The position numbers and the translations under genes are program-made. From a virus: a stretch of 32,435 bases of DNA. Location: positions 1-32,435 of IMG/VR virus record IMGVR_UViG_3300027834_000023; one strand, 5' to 3'. Positions within the stretch are counted from its first letter, which is position 1. Each line of letters opens with the position of its first letter. Below the pieces are notes generated by a model, which was not told the origin of the DNA, did no database searches, and was given only the letters and a program-made list of their open reading frames with translations. Below are positions 8,141-14,727 of the stretch, in pieces.

Positions 8141-8756
8141 TGTTTATCAGCCCCGTTTCTGACTCGCTCGAAATTGAGCATTAATGAAAGGTCTTGCTTA
8201 GGCTCCTGACTTATTTCCGCCAAGGCTAATATTTCTTTGTAATCTAAATTCCAAGCCTCTGAAGGCTGAATGTTTAAATGTTTAACGCAATATTTCCACC
8301 AGCCCCACGAATCGAACTCAAAAGGTTTTAGCTTCCCTGCTACACCTGTGAGGTAGTGGCTATCTACTTTTTTTCTTTAACGCCCTCATTGAAGTATGCG
8401 TCAACGTCATAAGACAGCTTTACCATAACCAAAGGCCAAGGCTCTGACATGTCATCTTCGCGATCGCTTGGTAACCACCCTACACGAAACATAGCGTCCT
8501 CTATCTCGGCAAGCGGTATGCTTTTGTTTAGCGGCTTGATCATAGCGTAAAACAACTGTGAGGCTGTTTCAAAATCCATAACCTCATAAAGCTTTCTGAC
8601 TCTAGTTAAAGCCCCGTCGCCATCACTTGTGCGCCAACACTCTGTAAACTGAAGCAAAGAACACCACAGGTCTTTACCTGTAGCGCTCTTGAATGACTTC
8701 ATGGCATCGAGAGTTAGCTTTGCCTCATACTCTTTGTAACATAATTTAATAATCAT
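8122..8756 (-). CDS. Frameshifted tail chaperone fusion (gpG-gpT-like), -1 frame
   Basis: A -1 shift on A_AAA_AAG (8373-8367) joins the 130 zero-frame residues to 81 more, read from GTA at 8367 to TAA at 8124-8122. I translated the -1 frame by hand: it is open throughout, protein-like (VDSHYLTGVAGKLKPFEFDS, then a tryptophan-rich W-G-W-W), and ends 19 bases inside the tape measure gene. The 220-base space between chaperone and tape measure is otherwise unexplained. In lambda the T part of gpGT recruits tube subunits to the tape measure; the same role is likely. A weak hairpin 10-30 bases downstream (CTAC...GTAG, about 8356-8340) might stimulate the shift, but it is not convincing. Confidence 0.82.
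8364..8756 (-). CDS. Tail assembly chaperone, zero-frame product (gpG-like)
   Basis: A 130-residue protein lying between the tail tube gene and the tape measure, the invariant position of gpG-type tail chaperones. Its last codons (GAA AAA AAG TAG) contain a classic A_AAA_AAG slippery heptamer right before the stop, so most ribosomes stop here while a fraction shifts to -1 and makes the longer fusion. It would coat the tape measure and keep it in solution until the tube polymerises around it. ATG 8756 lies 3 bases after the tail tube stop region. I recognise the role from position and frameshift signal rather than from sequence family. Confidence 0.8.
   Translation of the reverse strand: MIIKLCYKEYEAKLTLDAMKSFKSATGKDLWCSLLQFTECWRTSDGDGALTRVRKLYEVMDFETASQLFYAMIKPLNKSIPLAEIEDAMFRVGWLPSDREDDMSEPWPLVMVKLSYDVDAYFNEGVKEKK
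8367..8373 (-). other. Programmed -1 ribosomal frameshift site A_AAA_AAG
   Basis: On the - strand the zero frame reads GAA AAA AAG TAG; the heptamer A AAA AAG fits the X_XXY_YYZ rule and is among the most efficient -1 slippery sequences known in E. coli. The stop codon directly after it and the open -1 frame behind it give strong support. Confidence 0.85.
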
Positions 8757-8758
8757 GA

Positions 8759-9172
8759 TTAAGGAGTCGGTGGCGTCTGAGGCGTTCTAGTTACTTCGCC
8801 GCTTGAGTTAAAGCTGATCGCAGTAGATACTTTATCACCATGCGGGATTGAATCGCTCATACCTGTAGGCACGAATGTTCCATCTAGCTTTTCACCAGTA
8901 AGGAAGTCTACGCCGTAGGTATCTTGCTTTCCTGTAAACGCTTCGTTTTTGATAGCTTCATAAGCAATATTATTGTTGTAAACGATGGTTCCCGCAATGA
9001 TAACCTGCTTTCCAGATAGGTTGTCGTCAAGCGAGGTAATCCAGTCGCCAAATGATTTGTTGGAAATATCGATAGGCGTGCCACCATAAGTAATGGTTGC
9101 CTCCATCTGCCCTACAACTCCAACGGCGTTTTTAGTAATTAATACCGTAGTTCCATTTATTTCACCAGCCAT
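8759..9172 (-). CDS. Major tail tube protein
   Basis: A 137-residue protein that looks like the TP901-1/HK97 type of major tail protein: it starts MAGEINGTTVLI, has alternating beta-type segments, a conserved-looking IDISNKSFGDWITSLDD stretch (about residues 34-50), and ends in a threonine/proline-rich tail. It would polymerise into the tube around the tape measure. It lies between the tail terminator gene and the tail chaperone pair, as expected, and follows a GAGGG ribosome binding site. No extra C-terminal Ig-like domain is present. Confidence 0.82.
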   Translation of the reverse strand: MAGEINGTTVLITKNAVGVVGQMEATITYGGTPIDISNKSFGDWITSLDDNLSGKQVIIAGTIVYNNNIAYEAIKNEAFTGKQDTYGVDFLTGEKLDGTFVPTGMSDSIPHGDKVSTAISFNSSGEVTRTPQTPPTP

Positions 9173-9174
9173 GT

Positions 9175-9594
9175 TTAAACCCTCTTTTTAAATGCTAAAT
9201 AATTTACTGTTAACCCGCCCTGATACCAACTTTCTGAATCGGTCGGGCTGATATTTGATGAGTCAAGTATGCTAACAACTTGGTCATTATAACTTGTTTC
9301 TACTCCATCTAGAAACACTGCCTTTATAGTGTCGATGGTCTCTAGGTATTTTGTTCCGTAGTCGCCAGAGTTGAGCTTTGTAAATACTGAAACCTGAACA
9401 AGGCCAAGCTGTTCTGATGAGCTGTTAATTGTCTTACCCATCGCAGACTCACCCGCAGGTAAAAAGTAGAACGCAATGTAATAATCCAAGTTGGCTGGAT
9501 CGAACGTTGTATTTTCCCACGCAATATTGCTTTGAGGTATACCGCTTGATATAAGCAGTGTAGCTAGTGCGCGTCTTATGTTTAAATCGCTCAT
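9175..9594 (-). CDS. Tail terminator/completion protein (gpU-like position)
   Basis: A 139-residue protein directly before the tail tube gene, overlapping its upstream neighbour by an ATGA. The N-terminus (LNIRRALATLL) and the WENTTFDP segment followed by beta strands (YYIAFYFLP, LVQVSVFT) match the pattern of the small DUF4128/gpU-like proteins that cap the tail tube and join it to the head. Family membership is from memory of the pattern, so the function rests partly on gene order. Confidence 0.65.
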   Translation of the reverse strand: MSDLNIRRALATLLISSGIPQSNIAWENTTFDPANLDYYIAFYFLPAGESAMGKTINSSSEQLGLVQVSVFTKLNSGDYGTKYLETIDTIKAVFLDGVETSYNDQVVSILDSSNISPTDSESWYQGGLTVNYLAFKKRV

Positions 9595-10046
9595 AATGTT
9601 CTAATCTTCTTTTGCATAAGGATTAAGTTTTTACGTACCCAGCCACCTGGAGCTTGCTTTGAGTATCCCCCGCTAGATAGTATTTGGTACTTGCCATCTA
9701 TCCACGAGCCAAGTTTAACAGGGTTTGGGTATCCGCCGTATTCAAGCAGGTTGATAGGTGGCGAGTTATTCACAAAATATAAAGTTTTGCCCAATACGCT
9801 TTTAGGCATTCCGCGTAATACTGATGATATGGAATCAGATCCATTCATTGACGGCTTTCTAGCAGTATTACTAACTTGACTCTTAGTTGACAAAAACCAA
9901 CTGTTACGAGTGCCGCCTGATTGCGCTGGGGTTTGTTCGATAATGTTTTTCATGCCAGCAAGATAAACACCAGTAACGTCATCGTTAGCCGATTGCTTTA
10001 AATCTTCCATAGCCTTCTTAACATTACCCAAACCTTTTAGTGGCAT
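9591..10046 (-). CDS. HK97 gp10-like neck/tail-completion protein
   Basis: A 151-residue protein with the gp10-like outline: an N-terminal helix (GLGNVKKAMEDLKQ), a TPAQSGGTRNSW segment where family members carry T-P-V-x-T-G-x-L-R, then a late NNSPPINLLEYGG motif and a basic C-terminal helix. Such proteins act at the head-tail joint. Starts at ATG 10046 as a TAATG overlap with the previous gene, and its end overlaps the next start as ATGA, so the neck genes are translationally linked. Confidence 0.7.
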   Translation of the reverse strand: MPLKGLGNVKKAMEDLKQSANDDVTGVYLAGMKNIIEQTPAQSGGTRNSWFLSTKSQVSNTARKPSMNGSDSISSVLRGMPKSVLGKTLYFVNNSPPINLLEYGGYPNPVKLGSWIDGKYQILSSGGYSKQAPGGWVRKNLILMQKKIRTL

Positions 10047-10417
10047 TATTGCTTCCTTACCTGTGCGATATAGGCTAGCGGCACACCTGCTGGCGTTTTA
10101 TTGTCCACACCAACGACAAGCCACCTATCAGAGCCTTCAATGATGACATTACCGTATTCAATATTAATATCGCCATTAGATACCAACTGCCTATCACCAG
10201 CTTTAACGCTCGTGCCGTCAATAGCGTTTTGATTGTAGCTTTTGAAAATAGCGTCAACCAGCTTAACAGTTGTTATAGTTTCAGTTGGCGGAGTTATGCC
10301 ATCGCCACCAGTTAAGGTTTTAACCTCTTTGAATATGGCGTTAGGGTTTTCGCCAACTGCTTTGTTAGCTTTGCGTAAGCCCTTTTTAACCTTGGCCGCT
10401 ACACTTGCGCCGCTCAT
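10046..10417 (-). CDS. Putative head-closure/neck protein
   Basis: A 123-residue protein between the DnaT-like connector gene and the gp10-like gene. The N-terminal 30 residues are basic and helical; the rest is beta-type with an AGDRQLVSNGDI segment and a DRWLVVGVDN-x-TPAG end, typical of small SPP1 gp16-like head-closure proteins. I name it mainly by position. It overlaps the upstream gene by ATGA and touches the next gene by TAATG. Confidence 0.6.
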   Translation of the reverse strand: MSGASVAAKVKKGLRKANKAVGENPNAIFKEVKTLTGGDGITPPTETITTVKLVDAIFKSYNQNAIDGTSVKAGDRQLVSNGDINIEYGNVIIEGSDRWLVVGVDNKTPAGVPLAYIAQVRKQ

Positions 10418-10959
10418 CTTAAGTAACCCATGCTTTCACGACCAAGACCGCTACCATAGCCACCGCCACCGCAGGGTGATTGCTGGAAGCCGATTTTTGT
10501 TAGCGGATACATTTGGTTAACAACACCTTGAACCACAGCGTTAATAGATTCGCTTGAGCCGTCTTGATATGTTTCAGAATAAACGCCGTCAACATTGAAT
10601 CCTGCTAGGCGCTGGCCGCCGCTAACCTCGTTAGTGCTAGCACCAGATTGAATAGCATCAGCTTGATACAGTTGCGATAGCTTAAGCTCGCTGGGTATTG
10701 AATCATTACCTACAGCGTTACAGTTTTTATAAACACCTGTGCGCGGATAGATATTAGTTTGGATTTGATGTGTGCGAACACCTTGCAGCGTAGACTCAAG
10801 TGGAATAAGTCCTAGATAGCCGTTACGCAATAATACTTCCGCTTCGGTGTCGTCGGTAGGCAATATGATCCCGTACTTAACAGCAAGCGCCCTAGCGTCT
10901 ACTAGTGATTGATAACTATCGGAGTCTAAAACGCCGCTTCCATCTTCCACGATTAACAT
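10414..10959 (-). CDS. DnaT-like head-tail connector protein
   Basis: A 181-residue protein. It starts MLIVEDGSGVLDSDSYQSLVDARALAVKYG, matching the pattern of phage proteins with a DnaT-like label that stand first in the neck module and behave as head-tail adaptors. The middle (YPRTGVYKNC, then IPSELKLSQLYQ) is also typical. The end is glycine-rich. ATG 10959 follows AGAGGG. Because a bidirectional terminator and an opposed gene cassette lie upstream, this gene probably begins a transcript of its own from an extended -10 promoter at 10993-10985. Confidence 0.7.
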   Translation of the reverse strand: MLIVEDGSGVLDSDSYQSLVDARALAVKYGIILPTDDTEAEVLLRNGYLGLIPLESTLQGVRTHQIQTNIYPRTGVYKNCNAVGNDSIPSELKLSQLYQADAIQSGASTNEVSGGQRLAGFNVDGVYSETYQDGSSESINAVVQGVVNQMYPLTKIGFQQSPCGGGGYGSGLGRESMGYLR

Positions 10960-10984
10960 AATAAACCCTCTTAAATTTTAACCA

Positions 10985-10993
10985 AGTATACCA
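10985..10993 (-). promoter_or_regulatory. Extended -10 promoter (TGGTATACT) for the neck-tail genes
   Basis: On the - strand TGG-TATACT fits the extended -10 form (TGn plus -10), which needs no strong -35. It lies 26 bases before ATG 10959 and 7 bases from the 15-bp dyad at 11000-11014. A promoter is required here because terminators and opposed genes separate the neck genes from the capsid transcript. Confidence 0.5.
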
Positions 10994-10999
10994 TATTGT

Positions 11000-11038
11000 A
11001 CTGGTCGGAGCAGTGAAACGAAAGTTTGGCGTTATAGT
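11000..11038 (+). promoter_or_regulatory. Dyad promoter, copy 1 (ACTGGTCGGAGCAGT + 18 bp + TATAGT)
   Basis: The dyad (11000-11014) is followed after exactly 18 bp by TATAGT (11033-11038); the start codon of the + strand gene is 52 bases past the dyad. The dyad has the imperfect symmetry ACTG-N-TC-N-GA-N-CAGT and takes the place of a -35 box. Four other copies with the same spacing exist in the window. Confidence 0.75.
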
Positions 11039-11066
11039 GTGTTTAAATTAATAAGGAGTGATTGTT

Positions 11067-11576
11067 ATGAAAGGTTTTAAAATAGAGTTGGACTTTAATG
11101 AAGTTGTCGAAGATATGTTTTGCGATGCGGATATTGACGAGGATTGCGGCGCTAGACCGTCCAACTCATTTAGTGATGCAGTTAAGGACTCTATAATCTC
11201 AAGTGTTAGCAGAGGTATTAAATCGCAGATATCAGCAAGTGCAATAGACTCTGCAACAAAAATGTCTCACAGTGCAGCAGAAAAGTTTATAAGCGAGTCT
11301 CTGGAAGGCATTGTTATTGAAAAGCTTAAATCTGGAGAGGTAAAAACAAGATTCGGTGGCGTGAAGTCTTTTGATGATTTAATTGAAAGCTACTTATCAG
11401 CATCAAAGCTTGAGCAGATTGTAGAGCGATGTGTAGGAAAAAAGGCAGATGAATTTGCTAAAGAAATGAAATCTAGATACGACAACGTTTTCGCTGCAAA
11501 AGTTGTTAGCGCATTAAGTAAGCAAAAAATGCTAAGCCCAGAAATATCAAAATTACTACTTGGTGAAGGTGAATAA
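11067..11576 (+). CDS. Unknown 169-residue helical protein (accessory cassette)
   Basis: Not recognised. The protein starts MKGFKIELDFNEVVEDMF, has an acidic N-terminus with two cysteines, then a serine/lysine-rich, largely helical body and no membrane segment. ATG 11067 has AAGGAG at 11053-11058; the frame is also open from GTG 11058, but that overlaps the ribosome binding site. It is the first gene of a three-gene cassette that opposes the structural operon and has its own dyad promoter and terminator, so it looks like an accessory (moron-type) gene expressed on a different schedule from the virion genes. Confidence 0.75.
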   Translation: MKGFKIELDFNEVVEDMFCDADIDEDCGARPSNSFSDAVKDSIISSVSRGIKSQISASAIDSATKMSHSAAEKFISESLEGIVIEKLKSGEVKTRFGGVKSFDDLIESYLSASKLEQIVERCVGKKADEFAKEMKSRYDNVFAAKVVSALSKQKMLSPEISKLLLGEGE

Positions 11577-11578
11577 AA

Positions 11579-11743
11579 ATGGAATCATACACAGGTACGG
11601 ATAGCGTTAACGCAGACTTGGCAAAATGCCGAAGTAAGCAAGGTCATCGCTCTCTGTGGGTTATCGCTGCTGACAGCAACAAGAAAGATAGAGTGGTTAA
11701 CGTTAAGAAAGTGGCAAGTTTGCCAGTATTTACGGGGTGTTAG
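11579..11743 (+). CDS. Unknown 54-residue protein
   Basis: A short frame starting 3 bases after the previous stop, MESYTGTDSVNADLAKCRSK, with a central hydrophobic segment (LWVIAADS) and a basic patch. The ribosome binding site is weak (GAAGGTGAA about 5-12 bases upstream); position in the cassette and full use of the space between its neighbours support it. The stop lies 2 bases before the next start. No function visible. Confidence 0.55.
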   Translation: MESYTGTDSVNADLAKCRSKQGHRSLWVIAADSNKKDRVVNVKKVASLPVFTGC

Positions 11744-11745
11744 GT

Positions 11746-12018
11746 ATGTTTAAAAAGAAAGGATCGATAGTTCCTAGGTATTTGTGCGAAAGCATAGAAA
11801 GAAAAGCTCAGCACTTGGTTAAGTTTGGCTGCGATGTTGAGATTGTTGGCAGGACGGTCACGGCAAAAAGCAACGGGAATGTTATTGTAATTCCGTGGCA
11901 AAAACACGTATTGAAAAAGAAAAGACAAAGAACTGTAAAGGGGTTCAAGATGAAAGGAGTCAGTGTTAAGGGTCTTCAGCTCACCACTGCAATAGACTTT
12001 CCATCGTTCTCTTTATGA
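11746..12018 (+). CDS. Unknown 90-residue basic protein
   Basis: Third gene of the accessory cassette, MFKKKGSIVPRYLCESIERK. It is strongly basic, with a Lys/Arg run near residue 60 (KKKRQR), and the middle (CDVEIVGRTVTAKSNGNVIVIPW) looks like a small beta fold; nucleic-acid binding is possible but unproven. ATG 11746 overlaps no gene; the alternative GTG at 11737 lies inside the previous gene. It ends 6 bases before a strong bidirectional terminator, closing the cassette. Confidence 0.6.
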   Translation: MFKKKGSIVPRYLCESIERKAQHLVKFGCDVEIVGRTVTAKSNGNVIVIPWQKHVLKKKRQRTVKGFKMKGVSVKGLQLTTAIDFPSFSL

Positions 12019-12024
12019 TAAAAC

Positions 12025-12050
12025 AAAGGCCTCAATTAAGAGGCCTTTTT
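12025..12050. terminator. Bidirectional terminator between converging genes
   Basis: AAAGGCCTC (12025-12033), 6-base loop and GAGGCCTTT (12040-12048) followed by TT; A-residues before the stem give a T-run on the other strand. It lies between the end of the + cassette (12018) and the end of the - strand virion gene (12053). Confidence 0.9.
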
Positions 12051-12052
12051 GC

Positions 12053-12634
12053 TTATGGCTGAGGTAAATCTAAACCCCCTTCATACCAGCTAAGATAACT
12101 TGATATATCCTGCGCCGAAGCATCCAAGGACGTTAAGCGCAAAAGGTAGGCGGTGTTAGGCTTGAGCAGTCTCTCTGCACCAAGTACAGAAGAAGTTGAC
12201 CCTTGCCCTTGATTAGACTTATTGCCGATTGAGTAAACAGGGGCGAAAGCTAGAAAGCCATCAGTTACTATTGACGCCCCAACTATAATCTTAGCCTCAC
12301 CAGCAACTGGGTTTATGTCTGATGCGTTCTGGTAGGTGGCTTCAGTTCCTCCAGTGTAAGTAGCGCCGCTGTATATCTCACCTGAAACCCCTTCACCTGA
12401 GTAGCTGATAACCCTACCTTTTAGTGCGACAGGAAGCGATCCAGTTAAAAATATAGTGTTATTGGTTCCAGAGCCGGGTACAGCAGTAAGCAAAACAGAT
12501 CCTTCATGCTGAACTCCATTTTTAGAGTTTGCTTCAACGTATGACTGAACCGTCAAAGCTCTATACCCTTCAAACACGCCAGCAGGAAAGCCGAGCTTCA
12601 CCAGCATCTCTAGTAAATAATTTCTTGTGAACAT
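12053..12634 (-). CDS. Putative minor virion (head-associated) protein
   Basis: A 193-residue protein downstream of the capsid gene. It starts MFTRNYLLEMLVKLGFPAGV, has a long beta-type middle rich in Gly, Ser and Thr, and ends SSYLSWYEGGLDLPQP. The end resembles phage structural proteins with a beta-barrel or decoration-type C-terminus, but I cannot name the family. It is set off from the capsid gene by a terminator (12771-12794) and from the neck genes by another (12025-12050), so it is transcribed alone or by read-through. No clear Shine-Dalgarno sequence precedes ATG 12634; a leader of about 130 bases does. Confidence 0.6.
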   Translation of the reverse strand: MFTRNYLLEMLVKLGFPAGVFEGYRALTVQSYVEANSKNGVQHEGSVLLTAVPGSGTNNTIFLTGSLPVALKGRVISYSGEGVSGEIYSGATYTGGTEATYQNASDINPVAGEAKIIVGASIVTDGFLAFAPVYSIGNKSNQGQGSTSSVLGAERLLKPNTAYLLRLTSLDASAQDISSYLSWYEGGLDLPQP

Positions 12635-12653
12635 AGCTATATCTCAGAGGGAT

Positions 12654-12737
12654 GCCCCGAAGGGCGTTGAGGGTATGACTTGAGGGTAAGAGGTGTTAAG
12701 CGGCCGCCCAACGTGTGAAAGCCCTCAATTCTTTCAC
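12654..12737 (-). promoter_or_regulatory. Structured leader of the 12634 virion gene (UUCG hairpin, inverted and direct repeats)
   Basis: On the - strand GCCC-TTCG-GGGC (12665-12654) forms the very stable cUUCGg tetraloop hairpin about 20 bases before the start codon. Upstream lie GTGAAAG/CTTTCAC arms (12715-12721, 12731-12737), and the 7-mer TTGAGGG occurs at 12667 and 12680 on the + strand and at 12728 on the - strand. These may form an operator or an RNA control element; a possible -10 (TATACT, around 12747) lies further up. Confidence 0.4.
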
Positions 12738-12770
12738 GGTGTTAGTATAACTTAAATCGTAGGCAATAAA

Positions 12771-12799
12771 AAACCCACCTGTTAGAGTGGGTTTTTGTT
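12771..12799. terminator. Terminator after the capsid gene pair
   Basis: AAACCCAC (12771-12778), 8-base loop and GTGGGTTT (12787-12794), with a T-run on the + side and A-residues (T-run on the - strand) on the other. On the - strand it lies about 20 bases past the stop of the small gene after the capsid gene. Confidence 0.85.
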
Positions 12800-12813
12800 A
12801 TACCTTGTCGGCG

Positions 12814-12960
12814 TTATTTGGTTTTGCGTTTTCGTTTAGGCTTTTCCGCTTCAACCTCTTCAGGCTTAAATCGCGCATCAATGATTCTAAATCCTTCAGC
12901 GCGATGCTTTGCCTTTTCTTCAGGTGAAACGGGATGCTTAAGATAGATAATCTTACCCAT
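12814..12960 (-). CDS. Small basic protein downstream of the capsid gene (48 residues)
   Basis: MGKIIYLKHPVSPEEKAKHR followed by a short acidic stretch and a very basic end (KPKRKRKTK). ATG 12960 has AAGGAG with 6-base spacing, overlapping the end region of the capsid gene, so it is clearly translated. Small proteins of this kind with a KIIYLKHPVSPEEK-type start are often found near phage capsid genes; their role is not known to me, perhaps head maturation or DNA contact. It shares the capsid transcript and ends before the terminator. Confidence 0.75.
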   Translation of the reverse strand: MGKIIYLKHPVSPEEKAKHRAEGFRIIDARFKPEEVEAEKPKRKRKTK

Positions 12961-12970
12961 CCCTTACTCC

Positions 12971-13939
12971 TTACTTGTCTGCATCAGCAACAGTCAGTGT
13001 ACCTAGGGTATGCTTGTTGCTTGAAACTGCTTTATCCCAGTTTGTGCCAGTGAATAGCGCGGCATCATTAGGGCTTGAACCGCCGTTTGTCTCATCCCAC
13101 TTGTAACCCTTGAGCTGCAATCCGAATGAGTAATCAGCCTGCCATGTAGTTTCAATTCGAGTATTACCGTTTGAAGTTTCCATGTTGGTGATAATGTCTG
13201 ATGCGTTGTCAACGATTACACCGCCAGCAGTGATAGATAGAACCTTGGTCTTGTTCGGAGTACCTGCAACATAAAGAGCTGGGATATCCGATACAACCAT
13301 AATCTTACCAAGGATCGAAACAACTGTTACATTGCTTGACACAAATAGGCGTTCGCCATTCTCCAAGGCTTTAGTTGTTAGAGACTCGGAGCCGCTAGAG
13401 TGCATAATGTCACAAACCAGCATCCCAGACATGTCACCAAACTTATAGTGACCTTTGTTTAGCGCTACTTGAGACATGCCAGCAGTAGCTGAGACATCGT
13501 TAACCAATGCTGAGATATTTTCCACAGCTGCAACAGCTGCACCAACCGCAGTGTTTAACTGGTCAGCAAGAAGTGCGTCAGCGAAACCTTCAGAGATTAC
13601 CATGATCGCCTCTGCTGGAGAGCGCAACAACCATGACATTTGAGAAGGTTCGAAAGTTACTGGACCAAAACCGCCAGCCACCTTTACGCCGCCAAATTCG
13701 CCTTGAGCTAAAGCTGTGCCAGCTTGTGGCGCGTTAGCTGTGTCTCGGTCTACTCGTCGCTGAGCGCCAGCTAAGGTTTGAAAGAATGCGTTCTTGGTGT
13801 AATTACCCTGCCATGCATTCGTATTAAGTACGATCGCACCACCTGAAGCCGCATTAAACGCTTCTAACTTTTGACCTAGCAACTCAATAGTAGTTGTATA
13901 AATCTCAGTGTCATAAACTTGCATGTTACTTAAAGCCAT
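12971..13939 (-). CDS. Major capsid protein
   Basis: A 322-residue protein directly after the scaffold gene. The middle segment (RSPAEAIMVISEGFADALLADQLN) is a long spine-type helix and the later beta strands (LFVSSNVTVVSILGKIMVVSDIP) match the P-domain pattern of HK97-fold capsid proteins. No N-terminal protease-cleaved delta domain is obvious, which fits the separate scaffold. ATG 13939 is 13 bases after the scaffold stop. It should be the most abundant protein of the phage; the terminator at 12771-12799 fits a short, heavily transcribed scaffold-capsid unit. Confidence 0.85.
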   Translation of the reverse strand: MALSNMQVYDTEIYTTTIELLGQKLEAFNAASGGAIVLNTNAWQGNYTKNAFFQTLAGAQRRVDRDTANAPQAGTALAQGEFGGVKVAGGFGPVTFEPSQMSWLLRSPAEAIMVISEGFADALLADQLNTAVGAAVAAVENISALVNDVSATAGMSQVALNKGHYKFGDMSGMLVCDIMHSSGSESLTTKALENGERLFVSSNVTVVSILGKIMVVSDIPALYVAGTPNKTKVLSITAGGVIVDNASDIITNMETSNGNTRIETTWQADYSFGLQLKGYKWDETNGGSSPNDAALFTGTNWDKAVSSNKHTLGTLTVADADK

Positions 13940-13951
13940 AATTTTACCCTT

Positions 13952-14599
13952 TTATTGATTAATGCCTTGGGCTTTAAGCCTTTGGCTGAGTCTAGATTGA
14001 ACTGTATTACCAGAGCCTGAAGCTCCAGATGATTGTGTTACCCCAGCTCCGCCAGAATCGACACCTTTTAAAACTTTCTTGTATTCTGAGTTTTCAGCAG
14101 CCCAGCCTTTGAATGACTCGATACTATCTGCCACCACTTCACCGTCATGCTTAAACGTGTGGGTGGCTACATTGTCGTCATTATAACCAATTTCTAGCGC
14201 ATTTGAAAACATGAGCTTTGCATGATACCCCATGTCACTATGAGCCATCTGCATTAACTCGCTCATAACCTCTGTTTTGTCTCGTGACATAAGTGCGTTC
14301 TGCGCGGTTTCTGCCGCAGCCTTTAACGCTGCTTTATCTTCAGCGTTGACCTTTTCATAGTGAGACTTGAGACCCTCCATGTCGCCAGCAAGCTTTAGCT
14401 TTTCTTCTTCCGCTAACTGTAAAGCCTTGCGCGTGTCTTCTGCTTGCTGCAACGCCTCTTGAGCCTTAAGCGCTGCCGCTTCTTTTTCTGTGCGGAATGA
14501 ATCACGATTGGTAACTAGACCATTAACACGCTCATTAGCCATCACCATTAATTCCTCTGGTGTTTTACCTTCGAAATCTGCCGCTGTAAACTCGCTCAT
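13952..14599 (-). CDS. Capsid scaffold protein
   Basis: A 215-residue, strongly charged and alanine-rich coiled-coil protein (about residues 30-110: repeated A/E/K helices) with a Gly/Ser linker and a basic C-terminal helix (VQSRLSQRLKAQGINQ), the layout of phage scaffold proteins whose C-terminus binds the capsid protein. The frame is open from TTG 14611, but ATG 14599 is chosen because GGAGGAT lies just upstream and overlaps the TTG. No protease domain is seen. Confidence 0.85.
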   Translation of the reverse strand: MSEFTAADFEGKTPEELMVMANERVNGLVTNRDSFRTEKEAAALKAQEALQQAEDTRKALQLAEEEKLKLAGDMEGLKSHYEKVNAEDKAALKAAAETAQNALMSRDKTEVMSELMQMAHSDMGYHAKLMFSNALEIGYNDDNVATHTFKHDGEVVADSIESFKGWAAENSEYKKVLKGVDSGGAGVTQSSGASGSGNTVQSRLSQRLKAQGINQ

Positions 14600-14649
14600 G
14601 TTATCCTCCAAGGATAGTTAGTGGCTCCTGCCACGTTATTGATTAAATG

Positions 14650-14658
14650 ATTATATCA
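14650..14658 (-). promoter_or_regulatory. Extended -10 promoter (TGATATAAT) for scaffold and capsid genes
   Basis: On the - strand TGA-TATAAT is a perfect extended -10 about 50 bases before the scaffold start. It lies 4 bases from the 15-bp dyad at 14663-14677 on its upstream side, mirroring the arrangement at 10985-11014. It would allow strong expression of the scaffold-capsid pair independent of the portal transcript. Confidence 0.6.
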
Positions 14659-14662
14659 TTAA

Positions 14663-14701
14663 ACTGGTCGGAGCAGTATATAGGTGTAAATGGTGTATGG
14701 T
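14663..14701 (+). promoter_or_regulatory. Dyad promoter, copy 2 (ACTGGTCGGAGCAGT + 18 bp + TATGGT), deformylase gene
   Basis: The dyad (14663-14677) is identical in all 15 bases to copy 1. TATGGT (14696-14701) follows after 18 bp, and the deformylase start codon is 50 bases past the dyad. Confidence 0.72.
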
Positions 14702-14727
14702 GGAGTGAATTATTAAAGGAGGTTATT

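Noticed and set aside
7746-8162. A 138-codon + strand frame opposite the tape measure start
   Set aside because: Serine/alanine/valine-rich antisense shadow of the coiled-coil tape measure; no ribosome binding site or promoter.
11000-11014. The 15-bp dyad as a host LexA (SOS) box
   Set aside because: The gammaproteobacterial LexA box is CTGT-N8-ACAG; the dyad has CTG-N7-CAG without the flanking T and A, and its inner bases are conserved.
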